In this document: piece after piece, positions 32,241 to 44,775 of the stretch
Layout of the letters: every line of letters starts with the position of its first letter
How positions within the stretch are numbered: the stretch's first letter is position 1
Source: Drechslerella dactyloides
Taxonomy: Eukaryota > Ascomycota > Orbiliomycetes > Orbiliales > Orbiliaceae
Assembly: GCA_020064725.1 (NCBI GenBank)
Contig: JAGTWJ010000006.1
Location: 2,542,001-2,606,000 of the forward strand
Length of the DNA: 64,000 nt
Reading direction: 5' to 3'
The notes under the pieces: generated by a model
Told to the model about the DNA's origin: nothing
Seen by the model: only the letters and a program-made list of their open reading frames with translations
The model's database searches: none
Made by a program: the position numbers and the translations under genes

Positions 32241-35200
32241 ATGCCTACCGCGGTGCCGTCATCGTTCTCGAGCGCCAACGACTCGAGCGCCCCTAGCTCC
32301 TCCAGGGCCTCGACCCGGACCATGGACACTGACATCTCGTCTATATCCGGGACTCCAAGGAGAGCTCTCAAGCATATCGATGAGCTGAAGGCGAAGATCG
32401 AGGCCGAGAAACCTAGACAGTCTCTTTCCGTACGGTTGCCCTCTTTAAATGCTCGTCTATCCAGCGGCAGTTTTGCCAGGAGATCGAGCGGCCGTAGGCT
32501 AACACTTACCGAACCAAACCAGATCGGCGCGCTGCTCATGCTGGCATCTAGGAGATCCAAGGCTGCTTTGATGAACATCGAGTTCAATCGCATAGACCTC
32601 GCCTTCGTCGATTTCAACGTCGCCCTAGACACCCTTATCAATACAATCCCCAACCATCGCGAGTATCCGACCTGGGTCACCCGTCCGAGCAATCCGTTGT
32701 CCGATTTCAAGAAGCTGCGCGGAGTGAGTTACACCTGAGGCATTTATGGCTCCTACAAGTGAGCTGGCACTGAAGCTTAGTACCTGCCTAGGATATGATG
32801 AAGCACATGGACCGAATGGATGAGATAAAGAAGATAATTGTCGCTGATAACATCGAAAACGATACGCCCCCGCCATCGCTCAACGATATATCAGCTACGA
32901 CAAAGTCCCCCTCGCCGATACCATCGGAAGAGCAGAAGCCGGTGGTGAACGACCCTCCGGCTCCGTTAGATATCAAGCATCCTCCGCCGCGTCCGGCCAA
33001 ACCGAAAGACCTCCAGAACTATCACTCTGCTACCGACAGGCCACCCTCTCGCGGCGAGCGAGGCGCAGCGACCAATGGCGATACACAAGCTCCGAAAACC
33101 AATTCGACGGACCTGCTGAAAGAGCGATTCGAAAAATTGAGACAAGCCGGCGGACCGGGAAGCAACTTCAGTCGGACAACCCCGGAACCCGCCAACTTGC
33201 GCAAGCGGTTGCTCAAACCCACTGTGTCTACCGACGTTGACCCGCTACCAAGGCCCCCGGAACCAACCTACTCACCCATCCGCCAGTATCCCGACGGTAG
33301 CACCTATTTCCCGGCAAACAGTGAATCACAGCCTCGGCCTTTGGTCAGAGCTTCTTCCAGTACTTCCCTGGACAACTATCGGCCGAACAACAGCGCGCAG
33401 GCGCCAGCTGCCGTTCCCAAACCGTCCGCTCCACTGCATTCGTTGAACACCGGAGACACCACAATATCCGCCGAGCGTTTGTCGGAATACCTTATCAGTA
33501 TGTCCGCGTTGGTGATAGACGTTAGGGAACGCTCCGAATTTGATCAAGGGCACATATTCAGCCGCGACATCATCTGTATTGAGCCGACTGCACTGCGAGA
33601 CAAGTATGAATTCTAGCCATATAATTGTGTGAATCTATAGATTGCTAACCAATATTCCCATAAAGTATGTCGGCAGAACAGCTGGAGGATGCCTTGTCAC
33701 TCTCTCCCGATAAAGAGCTAACGATGTTCAAACGGAGACACGAATACGACTATGTTGTGTATTATGATCAGTCGACAGCTGCTCTGAACAGCTACCAAAG
33801 AGGCACCGACAAACCAGCCCAAAGAGCACTAAAAGTTCTGGTTCAAGCTATATACGATCTAGCTTACCAGAAGCAGCTAAAGAACCCGCCAAAGCTGCTT
33901 GTCGGCGGTCTGGACGCTTGGATCGAATACAATGGCCACACGTCACTCATTCAAACCGATGCATCGCAAAAAGTCGCCCGCTTGTCTCGAACGGGCGCGA
34001 AGACGACTGCGACATCTCACTCTACTCTAGCTGCGCGGAGAAAGGAACGAGCAAGGGCAGCGCTACCGGGTCAAGTCCTCCCGGACGCGGAAAGATCCGA
34101 GCTCATGGCTTCCGCCCAACCAATCAACCAGGAAGAAGAAGCGCAATGGATTGCGAGGCTCAAGCGGGAAAAGTATGCGGCCTCTTGTACACGTATCATG
34201 ACATCCCCATGCTAACTTTGCTTCCAGTACGGCATTGACGATTAAAAATCCCCTGGCTGGAGAATCCGGCGACGTGAAATCACGGAACCGAGCCGCGTCA
34301 CTCATTACTATTGACTTTGAGCGATCTCCTGATATCGAAGAATTTGTAGGTCCTACCTGTCTTCCGCCGTTACTTCATACTAATTCGAAATAGTTTCAAC
34401 GTTTCCCAGCTATCGGAAAAGACCATGTCGATGGACTGTCCTCGTTCGTTGGTGAAGACACAGTGCCACAGAGCGCCGCATATCCTACGCTTCCGGTTCT
34501 GGGTAGCGCGCAGAAAACCGCCGCCTCGCCTGCACCCAGCGTCCACGAGGAGCAGGAACGACCGCCGTCGGAGCAGTCTATGCCAGCACCCACTCGGACA
34601 CCTCCACCAGTACCACAACTACCACCCCCCGTCCCAGCCAAAGAACCCGCCGAGACAACGCTCGCCCGACGGAACACCATTATCGATCATATGTTCCATG
34701 GGTTCACCGATGTCCAGAACCCTCAGTTCCACCCTATTGCTCCTCCATCCCCCTTACGACCGCCCCCCGCCGTACCGAAGAAGAGCTATAGCGGGGTATC
34801 CGAACGTCACCAACCACAAGCACCCGCTCTCGACCCCATCACATCACCCTTCATCGCGCCCGTGACGCCGTCGGGATTCGGCACTACAGGCCTTAAGAAC
34901 CTTGGAAACACGTGCTACATGAATTCAATCATCCAGTGCATGTCCGGAACTGTCCCACTCGCACGATACTTCCTCAGCGGCTCATACCGCCTGCATATCA
35001 ACCGCGAGAACCGCCTAGGTTCACGCGGCATCTTCGCAGAGGCGTTTGCTAATCTCAACCGTAATCTGTGGGAGGAGACATACGCCTTTGTGTCCCCGGT
35101 TACCATCAAAGACATTTCCGGTCGACTCAACTCGCAATTCCGCGGCCGTGACCAGCAAGATGCGCAGGAATACCTCGAATTTTTTTTAGATTATCTCCAC

Positions 35201-36079
35201 GAAGACTTGAACGCTAATGCTGGAAAGCCGAAACTAAGAGACCTGACGGAGCACGAGGAGCGCTGCCGTGAGAGCTTACCTGTGCAGCTGGCCTCCTACT
35301 ATGAATGGGAACGATACACGCATACTAATCTTAGCATGATCGTTAAGTGGTTTCAAGGCCAGTTCCGCAGCCAGCTCAAGTGTCTCAAGTGCGGACATAC
35401 CAGCACGACGTACAGTCCGTTCATGTATCTCTCGCTCCCCATCCCCGCGAGCGCTAAGGGTGGTAGCGGCGGGTGCACGCTGAAGGATTGCATGGACGAA
35501 TTTACGAAGGAGGAGATTCTCGATGGCGACGACGCGTGGCATTGCCCGATATGCAAGAAGCCGCGACGGGCAAGCAAACAGCTGAGCATCAGCCGGATGC
35601 CGATAGTGCTCATCATCCATCTGAAGCGGTTCAGCAGCCACGGCATGTGGCGGGATAAAGTCAATACTATGGTCAATTTCGGCAAGAGTGTTGACTTGAC
35701 GAAATATGTGCCGGCGCCGCTGGACCCTGACAATATGCCGGGGGGTAAGGCCCCGCCGGCAACGTCAGACACGACGCCGCCATTCCATTATAGCTTGTAC
35801 GCTGTGACGAACCACTATGGGAGTCTGACGAGCGGGCATTACACTGCGTTTGTCAGGGTGTCCGGGGGCAGCAGTGGGGGTGGCGGACAGGTCGGTGCCG
35901 GAAGTGTATGGCATCGGTTTGATGATACGAAGGCGACAAAGATGGAGAACGATGACGTCGTGGTAGGTTACCCCATTTTCTTTTCCTTTGTTTTCTCCAG
36001 TTGAATCTGTGCTAACTTCTGTCGGTGATAGAATCGAAATGCGTATATTTTGTTCTGGGTAAGGAATGGCGTTATGTAA
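32241..36079 (+). CDS. Doa4/USP8-like ubiquitin carboxyl-terminal hydrolase
   Basis: Cysteine protease that removes ubiquitin from cargo at the endosome. Six exons, 32241-32723, 32792-33603, 33666-34172, 34228-34345, 34394-35962 and 36032-36079, join in frame to 1,178 residues. An N-terminal helical region (ALLMLASRRSKAALMNIEFNR) resembles the MIT/dimerisation domain of USP8. A rhodanese-like domain without its catalytic cysteine spans about 385-540 (ALVIDVRERSEFDQGHI ... LLVGGLDAW). Proline-rich linkers follow. The USP domain starts with GLKNLGNTCYMNSIIQC, the catalytic Cys at about 813, has CLKCGH and CPICKK zinc ligands, and ends with the His box NHYGSLTSGHYTAF at about 1,120 and WHRFDD. 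The last exon codes only 15 residues, ending in the usual AYILFW strand. Assignment to Doa4 rather than a sister USP rests on the rhodanese plus USP order. Confidence 0.92.
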
Positions 36080-36882
36080 AAAGTACTGAGCGACGGGGTA
36101 TCTTGTTTGTGGCATGCATGAGGTTTCTTTTTATCTTTTTGTTCCATTCCATGAATGCATTGATTATACGCGAGTTTGTCGATTTATCGATCGGTCCTTT
36201 TGATTTTGTGGGGTTATGAGTTCTCTGTCAGTCCTTCGCTGAACCTTCCTTCCTGCGTGTGCATGTGGCACTGGCACATCTGTGTGCTTAAGTGCGGGCT
36301 TTATCGATCGATATCTTCGGGTACATACTTTTCTCATCCGTTCATTTAATTCGCTGCTGGCTGGTTGGCTGGTATGCTTGCACACATGCGCATCTATCTC
36401 ATTTCAACGACAGTCGATATCGATGCTTTTCCTGCTTGGGACCTTCCGTTCTCATATCTCTAGAGCTGTATGCAGCTAGATTCACTGTTCGAGCTTTGGA
36501 AATATTATGACCTAGCAACTACCTAGGTACCGTTGATCCTATGTTAACATGTTGCTGCAATGCAGATGCGCTAAATTCAATCAAGAAGCTCAAGGGATTA
36601 TGTCAAATCTAGTAACCGTTAGTTTGGTATTAAGATCTATTCTAAAGCAAAGCGACTGGCAAGTATGTGCTCTACAACGCTAGCAAGTGATCGATCCATT
36701 AACTCTTGGAGACCACATACACTGAATGTTAGTAAGGGGAAGGAGACGGTGAGTTAAGCGATAAGTGCTTAATTAAGTAAGTCCGTAGCTACATGGTCTA
36801 GATATCATATAAAATATGTCATGAATCACAAAGCGAGTCCCTCGGTAGTTTCCCTCGCAGAACGAGGGATGAAGTGCACCGT
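36080..36882. other. Convergent 3' intergenic region
   Basis: Lies between converging genes and holds both 3' UTRs. T-rich after 36,080. No gene seen. Confidence 0.5.
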
Positions 36883-38938
36883 TTACTTTCCAGGTGACTG
36901 CAGCTCGCCGACTGCATCGACCTCCTGCGGCTTAATTCCCACAACCTCAGACGCAAACTTCTTCTCTTGATTATCATCCCTCATAAATGCTGCGAATCGA
37001 ATACCATTAGTAGATGCCTCCATGATATCGTAGCTTAGGAATACGTACGGAATGCTAGCACCTCCTTGATGCTGTAGTGGTCTGTCAAGAACATGACCAT
37101 CCTGTCGATACCCATACCCCAGCCACCCGTCGGCGGCAACCCATACTCCAGACTCGTGCAGAAGTTCTCGTCGATCAGCTGCGCCTCATCGTCGCCTTGC
37201 GCCTTCTGGCTAGCCTGCTCCTCGAACCGCAGCCGCTGATCGAAGGGGTCGTTCAACTCGGTGTAGGCGTTTACGATTTCCTTCTTGCACACGAATGCCT
37301 CGAAGCGCTCACAGAGACCGCGCTGATCGCGATGGTACTTGGCGAGCGGGGACATCATCTGCGGGTGTCCGGTGATGAAGGTCGGCGAAACACACGTCTC
37401 CTCGATGAACTCGCCGACGAGCTTGTCCAGCATACGCGCGTTGGTCAGCGGCGGCGTGCACTCGATCTTGAGCTCCTTGAGCAGATTTCGAAGGAACTCG
37501 TTGGTCTCCATGGTGTGCAGCTGGTCGCCGGGCGGGAACTTCTTGCCCGTCGCCTTCTCCAGCTCGGGCATCATCTCGACGCGGCGCCACGGCCGCTCCC
37601 AGTTGACTTCGTACACTTCGCCGGTCTGCGTGTGGAACTTGGTGCGATAACCGCCGGTGACGTGCTTGACGAGGCCGGAAACGAGCTCCTCTGTCAGGTC
37701 CATGACGTCGTAGACGTCCGCGTACGCCCAGTAGAACTCGCAGGTGGTGAATTCAGGGTTATGTGTCAGGTCGATGCCCTCGTTTCGGAACTGGCGGCCG
37801 ATTTCGTAGACGCGCTCGAGACCACCGACGACCAGCATCTTGAGGTAGAGTTCTGGGGCGACACGCATGAAGAGGTCCATGTTGAGCTCGTTATGGTGCG
37901 TGATGAATGGCTTAGCGGTGGCACCGCCGGCGATGGCGTTCATCATGGGCGTTTCGACTTCGACAAATTCCCGGTCGTCGAAGAACTTGCGGATGTATGT
38001 TACCATCTTGGAGCGAGTGATGAAGGTCTCGCGGGTACGTTGGTTCATGATCAGGTCGAGGTATCGCTGGCGGTAGCGGGTCTCCTGGTCCTTGAGGCCG
38101 AAGTGCTCGGTGGGGAGCATGTGCAGGGAGGGCGAGAGGAGGGTGATCTCGCGGACAAAGATGGAGAGTTCGCCAGCGGAAGCTGCATCCTTTGCACCCT
38201 TGGGGTTTGTGTGGCCGGGGAAACCGACAATGCCGACAATGTCACCACGACGGAGATGCTCGTGCTGGGCGGCGAATTCGGCGCCGGTGGCATTGGAGAG
38301 GTTGGCAACAGCTTGGACGCGGTGGCCGTTGCAGCGGATTTCATAGAAGCGGAGCTTGTCGCCGAAGGAGCGGTAGGCGTAGATTCTGCCGGCGACAGCT
38401 ACCTCGACGTCGGATCGCTCTTCACCGGGCTTGAGGTCTGCATGGGCGGCGAGGAAGTCGGGGACGTTGTCCTTGACGTGGAACTTGTGCGGGTAGGGGT
38501 TTGGAGACTTGGTTGTGCGCAGATTGTTGATTGTGCGGGAGCGGAGTTCGAAGTATTGCTAGACGAAAGGGTAAGAATCAATCTATATGGAGAGGGTATT
38601 GAGGGAAAGGTACATTTGGTGTCAGTTCAGCCTCTTCCGCGCTCTTGTCGACCAGGCCGACCTTCTTCTTCACCGCTTCGACGACGCCGCTAGCCTTCTT
38701 TCCTTCCTCCTGTGGACACACGACTATGTAAGCGGGGTTCCAGATGGCGGGGCAATCAAAGTCAAGGCACCTTCTTGCGCTTAGCCTCCTCCTTCTCGCG
38801 CAGCTTGAGCCGCTTCTTGAGTTCGGACTTGGAGACCATCTCGCCGGTGGCCTCATCGAGGTGGAGGTTGGCGACGCCTTCTGTTGGCGGGGCACTTGAG
38901 CCCGATGGCGGGGCAGACGACGAGCTTGCTTCAGCCAT
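36883..38938 (-). CDS. KRS1: Lysyl-tRNA synthetase, cytoplasmic
   Basis: Class II aminoacyl-tRNA synthetase charging tRNA-Lys. Exons on the minus strand are 38938-38771, 38709-38614, 38558-37049 and 36989-36883, giving 626 residues, the usual size of the eukaryotic cytosolic enzyme. The N-terminus carries the basic Lys/Arg/Glu helix (SELKKRLKLREKEEAKRKK) that binds tRNA, then the OB-fold (VAGRIYAYRSFGDKLRFYEI). Class II motifs: motif 1 at VEVETPMMN, motif 2 at YEIGRQFRNEGID, motif 3 at GWGMGIDRMVMFLTD. The final 59-base intron (36990-37048) must be removed: without it the frame ends early at FRTYS, with it the end reads LAFPFMRDDNQEKKF and a 25-residue tail, which fits the conserved IKEVLxFP. 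No mitochondrial presequence is visible. Confidence 0.95.
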
Positions 38939-39199
38939 GATTCCGTGGTCGCGGTCCGATATTGTAAAGAATGTCGATTTCGTTGATGCGCTCCTGTCCG
39001 ACTGAAGAGATAGGGGATTGTAGTTAGTGCGAGTGACTCCAATGAGGCCGGGAGAGCAGTCACCTTTATAGGCGCGTGGTGGATCGCATGAGTCAATTGG
39101 CGGGGAGGAGCAGGAAAATTATTCTCGCGGGGCAGCAAGTCTCTCCTCGTTCTCAGGCACAGCAAATTGTGTTGCTTCAACCATGCACCTTACATAAGC

Positions 39200-39397
39200 T
39201 TAGTTGGAGCTCGGACGGAACAGCAGCACAGCGAGGATGACAATGTTGAAGACGACGGTGAAAACAAGCACGGTGAGGACGATGCCTGTGATCCTGATTG
39301 TTTCCTGCCCTTCTTCTGCTAGGTCGTCGTGCCGAAGATCGTGGTCGCGCGCACGGCTTGGAAGGTTGGTGGCTCTAAGCTTTTCAATGCCTGCCAT
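39200..39397 (-). CDS. Possible small single-TM protein, hypothetical
   Basis: Frame of 65 residues from an ATG in excellent context (GTGCCATGG). A charged N-terminal part (RARDHDLRHDDLAEEGQE) is followed by one hydrophobic helix (VLTVLVFTVVFNIVILAVLLF) and ends RPSSN. An in-frame ATG at 39463 would add 22 residues, partly hydrophobic. The shape of a short tail-anchored protein favours a real gene, but no family is recognised and the call rests on composition. Confidence 0.4.
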   Translation of the reverse strand: MAGIEKLRATNLPSRARDHDLRHDDLAEEGQETIRITGIVLTVLVFTVVFNIVILAVLLFRPSSN

Positions 39398-42300
39398 GGC
39401 ACTTCTTGATAAGAAGCCTAGTAACGTAAGAGCGAGATAGAAAGAACGATCGCGAGCTTGCAATATGCTATGCTTAAAATTTCCACCTGTCCGCGGATAG
39501 CCTCGATTATAACCTCAATGGAACAACTTCAAATACTATCAGACGAGAGCATTCAGCCTCAATCTAATAACACCAGCCTTATGGATCCAACTGGCACTGG
39601 CCCGTTTTTGTGTGCACAACACCATACAGAGCTTGGGTCACAGTATAGAGAGCTCCAGCGCTTCCTTCAGGCTTCCACGTTGCTGTGTTACACAATCTGG
39701 CCTGTTGGATCGATGCAGACCGGCATGTCGGAATAATGCACAGCCCTTGCGCCCCAATCTGACGTGACCCTAGGCAAATATCGCGGGCCTCCTCCATTGC
39801 ATCGATTCTCGCAGGTGGCCGGGCCGACCCTCAAGCACAGGTACACGTTGTCAAGCAAAACCCTTGTTCGACGACAATTTTCGGCTGATAGCCGCGCAGT
39901 TCTTCGTGGGACTGAAGCTGGATGTCTTATATCCCGTGATCACGTATACGCGTATGTGCACATATTAAACATACTATGCATCGTGATATTGACATAGCCA
40001 CACGCCGAGGACGTCGAAAGGCTTCTCCAGGGTATCGATTCAGTATTGACCCGCCTTGGCTCAGAGCTTGGGAGATCCGGTTAATATAATACCCACTTTT
40101 ACGAGACGAGCACCGTGGCGCTGTTCTACGATGGCATTCGTCAAATTTTATAATAAAATTATAATGTTTCGAACGTTTCCGGGACTTGGTAGTATACGCT
40201 GTCGAGCGAATGAATTTTTGTGTTCCCCACTGAGTGCGTCTGTGATATATCCGAATCGGACGGTGGACAGCTTCGGAAAGCGCTCGAGTGAACCCTGTCC
40301 TATGACGTCATTATCCAGTATTTACTTCGTCTTCTGGGCTGGAACAAGCAGCAGTGCTGGGTAATTGAATTTATTCTAAATGTTCTAGTTTCCGGGGGTC
40401 TATATACATGCATGTCCGGTGAAACGAGATGTCGGGCTACTAGTATTTCGAAAGAAGACGGCTTTAACTATCAATCTTCAAGTTGCAAATTTAAACTAGC
40501 CGGTCTAGCCACCGTGCTTTGGGACTAGTTGGTAATTCTAAGTACTGCTGGTAGGTACTGATCGATCGGATTCAAAATTCTGTATGTATTACGAACCAGA
40601 CCGGTGAGTTCAATAAATCGATCGCCTAACTAATTACTAAGTAATATAGTACCGTTGTCTCATGAACCAGACAATCCTCTGGTGATCTGTTTATATAGCT
40701 GGTATTCATGTAAAATTGTAGATACTTAGATTCCTGATACATTATGGCTAGCTCCAGCTCCAGCTATACCGTTATTCTGCTGCTCTAGCTCGCGAAAAAC
40801 ATCATATATATAGTGAGTGCCAATATAAGCAGTGGCTCCATGGATCCATCTGCTTTCAGCAGCTGCTTTCCATTTCTATAGAATTTCTCCCTGTTGGTTC
40901 GAATTCGCGCTTGCATTGGTCTCGTAAACCAAACCTTTCCTTACCACAAGGATTGCGTTGGTTAACCGGTTTGGTGCTGCGAGACCGACTTATATTCTTG
41001 CTTTCTCATCCTGCTACTTCCCGTATTTCTTGTTCGGATGCGCCTGTATATTCATGGCTCATTGGCTGCTTTCCTCCCTTCGGAAGACATCGTACGTTGC
41101 GCATATTTTGACCAACAGTTGTAATTTTATCTGAAAAGCATCACTCTGCCCGTTGCTTCCATTTCGCCTGCGCTTTCGTGCATAAATAGTGCCAAGAACC
41201 TTGCTACCCCGATTTCTCCTTGGTTTTTGCGTCAATCAAGGGGCTTCCACTCCAGTGGCAAGCCCGACGTCCTAGGCAGGATTCAAAAGCGGCCGTGCGC
41301 GTATTGATATCAGGGAAGTCACCCTGATATTCTATATCTACAGGATCTTGTTGATATAGCGGCCTTACAAAGCCCCTGCGTGTGTATATAGTGATGTTGG
41401 CGTGCCTCACGAAAGAAGGACGTCCTTTAGAAAGCAAGTATTTCTAAGTAGATATTCATAAATATAGCGTGCGTCCAGCTTCTCGTTTACGAGACATAGT
41501 ATATAGGTTTGAGTAATCACTCTTGTTTATTGCGTGCGTCGTATGATTGAAACTTCCATTGAACATACAGAGATGGATATTTCCAGCCAGTCGTGTCATC
41601 GGTCGGCCGAGTTACCGGTCGGCCGAGTTACCGGTCCTCCTAGAGACGATGTTTTTCGATAGCTTGAAGGTCATCCAGCCATCTTGAGTATCATTGTAGA
41701 GCACCATACATTTCCTTAACACCGAAATCATTTTAGATTTTACGTTTGATTACGTTTGAACGAATCTTATGGATATTCTAACAAGCTCGACTAGCATGAT
41801 GTTGTCTTGGGTTTGTAAGGATTTTGAGCTTGGAGGCTGGTATTGAGATGTTCGTGCAGCCCATAAAAGTGTAACTAATATATCAGTTTTTCAAATTTCA
41901 TGCATAACATAATCGTTGGCGTCAATATATGTTGATTTTCTATAGATGCCAACCATGGAAATTTCTGATGTTGGTGGTGGTCTATCTCGTAGAGGTGCTG
42001 CCCTAGGCCCTTTGCAAGTGATAGCTGCAGCGATTGGGGGACGGCAAAGCGAATGAGAGGAGGCCTATTGTAAGGAGCACAATATTCTAAGGTTTTAGTC
42101 TTAATGGGGCTGAGGCAAATGGAGATTCAACCTGAGGCGTCATAAATCCACTAGAAGAATCTAGAAAGTAACAATGCGGACTAGCGCCCAGGCGTCCAGG
42201 ACAGAAATGCTGTCGATATCATTCACAGCCTGGTCAGCGTCTGGCGCCTGGCGGGAAGTTCCGTTGCTTACAGTCTGTGTTGCTGCCAAAATCCAACACT

Positions 42301-42487
42301 AGAGTCTTGGCGCCATCCGTTATCAGAATTTTTGCCCTCCGAATTTCCAGTTTAAGTCCGTCGCTCTCGCCCTCATCAAAAGCTCCACCACCAACGGACT
42401 CCGAACGCCCCTCCAAGGTCCACCGGATACCATACCTTCGATAATCCCTCAGCCGCTCTACTTACCCTCCGGCTCGCGTACGGCAAG
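39398..42487. other. 3.1-kb stretch without a recognisable gene
   Basis: Only short frames (up to about 100 codons) and no motif. A 16-bp unit GGTCGGCCGAGTTACC is repeated in perfect tandem at 41601-41632. AT content rises in places (40,130-40,870), but not to the level of the right-hand isochore. No RNA gene found; a GGTTCGAATTC word at about 40,896 does not sit in a tRNA fold. Confidence 0.5.
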
Positions 42488-43138
42488 ATGGATCACACAC
42501 GGGATCCCTGTCCGTGGGTTATCTTCAACGACTTTGGTGGCGCTTTTTGCATGGGTGTAGGCGCTCGCCCAGTTATCCTTCATTTCTTACGCTGAACAGA
42601 GACTGACGGTAATCTTTATCTAGGCGATCGGTGGTGCAGTATGGCACGGTGTCAAAGGCTTTCGTAACTCGCCGATGGTATGTCAATGTTACCTTTATCA
42701 TTTCAACCCGGCTTTCCCTAACAAATTCTCGGATTGTAGGGCGAACGACGGATCGGTGCCATCACTGCGATAAAAGCCCGTGCGCCAGTCCTCGGCGGCA
42801 ACTTTGGCGTCTGGGGCGGTCTGTTCGGCACCTTCGACTGCGCCGTCAAGGGTATTCGCAAGAAGGAAGACCCGTACAACGCTATCATTGCGGGGTTCTT
42901 TACTGGTGGTGCATTGGCGATTCGTGGCGGGTATAAAAGCGCGAGGAACTCGGCAATAGGATGTGCGATATTGCTGGCTGTGATTGAGGGCGTCGGAATA
43001 GGGCTTGGTATGTTTGCACGGGCTATACAAGCTCTTTGCGGGAAACCGACTAACCGAGTCTTAACCTTAGGCCGTCTACTGGCTCCACCGCCTCTATCGC
43101 AGCAGATGGCGGGCCCGGAGCAGGGTTCGCTGGCTTAG
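42488..43138 (+). CDS. TIM17: Mitochondrial inner membrane translocase subunit Tim17
   Basis: Core subunit of the TIM23 presequence translocase. Four exons, 42488-42556, 42624-42677, 42740-43007 and 43071-43138, join to 152 residues, the normal Tim17 length. It starts MDHTRDPCPWVIFNDFGGAFCMG, then AIGGAVWHGVKGFRNSPMGER, the GGNFGVWGGLFGTFDC helix and the IAGFFTGGALAIRGG glycine-rich helix, all characteristic of Tim17. The C-terminus, after the last intron, is short and Pro/Gln-rich (LAPPPLSQQM). All introns are GT-AG; the first needs the GTAGGC donor one codon into GGT to keep MG/AIGG. Confidence 0.95.
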
Positions 43139-43743
43139 TTGCGATCTTACTGGACTAAACATACCTTGACGGTACCTGTCGATTACCTAACCAACTCCAT
43201 CCGTCAGTTGCTCTATAGACGGTTCTGCACCGATTTCTCGACCTCCGCGGCCGACGAAATCCGCCTTGTACAAAAGTTCACCATGCCTCACATTTCTCGG
43301 ATTCTTGGTTTTGGGTGGCGTTTATGAAAGAATCAGCATGGCGATGATTCTTGGAAGCTTGGTGTATTCATTTTAATCTCGTTTGGATGCAGGCTGCTCG
43401 TGGTTTCTTTTACATATGCAGATAAACCACTTCTCTACTCTTCTAGTCACATTTTCATTTGCTGGCATGCCTCGGATTGTGTCCTTTTCGTCCGAGACCA
43501 TCCTTTTCGATAGGCTTTGATCGCCGGAAATCATTGTTCTCCTCTTCGCTGTATACAATTCAATATAGAGTTGCTTTGGCTCCGGTCATATACACATAAT
43601 CGCACTGATAACTATGTGAAGCAGGTGGTGTTAAAACAAGAGAATGTACAGATGCAGATCCAATCTGGAATACCATCTAACCCCAACGCCAAATCTCCAG
43701 ATATCGTACAAGTCGTAAACTGGGCGTATAGCTATACAATTCA
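43139..43743. other. Convergent 3' intergenic region
   Basis: Between TIM17 and the converging RTF2 gene; both 3' UTRs must lie here. No gene seen. Confidence 0.5.
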
Positions 43744-44775
43744 TTATCGACCACCTTTGACGGGCATGCTGTATCCCCTGCTCATGAAGTCCGAGTCCTT
43801 AGGCTTCCGGTCGTCAGCCTTATTACTACTCGTAAACAGGCTCTTCACATTGTTGCTCATGTCCATCTTTCGTCTCTTATTTCTTTCTTGCTGGTCACCG
43901 AGAACTTTGGCAGCAATGTCATCGGCGACTGACTTGCCTGCCTTCTGTTTCGAGTCACCATTCGCGGATTTCTCTTTGTCCTTCTCCTTATCGCTGTCCT
44001 TGCTCTCTTTAGTATCCCTTTCTTTGTCCTTGTTCTTCCGCTTCTTGCCTGATGATTTCTTCAGCGAATGCGAGAGACCGGCGGCAGCTAGTCGCTCTCG
44101 CCGCCGTTTCAGCTTCTCGACATCAGACTCCTCTGTCGGGTTGATTTTCACCACGCCGTCTTCCCGATCGAACTTCTCTGAGCACACGAGACACACGTCT
44201 CCTTTGATCTCTCGTACGGCTACTTCAGCGAACGCGTGGCCACACGGGACAAGGTACACCGCGTGCGCGCCGGGACCCAATTCCTTCTGTGTGATCGGGC
44301 ACACCCACGCTTCTTTCCGGCCGCTAGCGCTGCCGTTGCCGTTTATGATGCCGCCGTTCGGGACTTCGAATGCCTCTGCCGACGCCCCCGCCGACGCCCC
44401 GCTGTCCTTGCCGACTTCGAATTTGACATCGACAACATCTTTGAGACCCTTCACGCCGGACGTCTTCATCACTTCTTCGCCATCGCCAAACTTTTCAGGC
44501 TCGATTAACCATTCTATTACGGCGTCCTTGTTGAAGAGTCGGCCGAGGGCGTCGGAGACTACCGGGGACTTGAGAGGGCGTTTGGATAGTGGGCAGAAGG
44601 CCCAGTGGTATGTAGCGTTCTGGGAGGACTGGGAGCGCAGCTCGGAAGTCGTTTTCTGGCGAGTAGGCGACTTGACTAGTTCGCGACGGGTGGGAATGCT
44701 AAGGGGGCCATTGTTAGCGGGTGGACCGCAGGTGGGAGACGGGAAGAGCGCTTACCTGCCACCGTCGTTACCCAT
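43744..44775 (-). CDS. RTF2: Replication termination factor 2 family protein
   Basis: Rtf2 protein, linked in fission yeast to fork arrest and in other organisms to pre-mRNA splicing and replisome clearance. Exons on the minus strand are 44775-44756 (20 bases) and 44698-43744, giving 324 residues. The start MGNDGGSIPTRRELVK is diagnostic. Next come WAFCPLSKRPLKSPVVSDALGRLFNKDAVIEWL and WVCPITQKELG ... VYLVPCGHAFAEVAV, then CLVCSEKF, forming the two RING-like zinc folds of the family. The C-terminal third is charged and low in complexity (KKRKNKDKERDTKESKD) and likely nuclear-targeting. Confidence 0.93.

Noticed and set aside
37035..37049. Early stop (FRTYS) suggesting truncated lysyl-tRNA synthetase
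   Set aside because: A 59-base intron follows directly, and its removal gives the conserved LAFPFMRDD end.
37077..38693. 538-codon open frame on the plus strand
   Set aside because: It lies opposite the lysyl-tRNA synthetase exons; its composition is the complement of that biased coding sequence, and it shows no domain.
40893..40910. GGTTCGAATTC word as a tRNA T-arm
   Set aside because: No pairing stems or acceptor stem around it. No tRNA was found in the window by eye.
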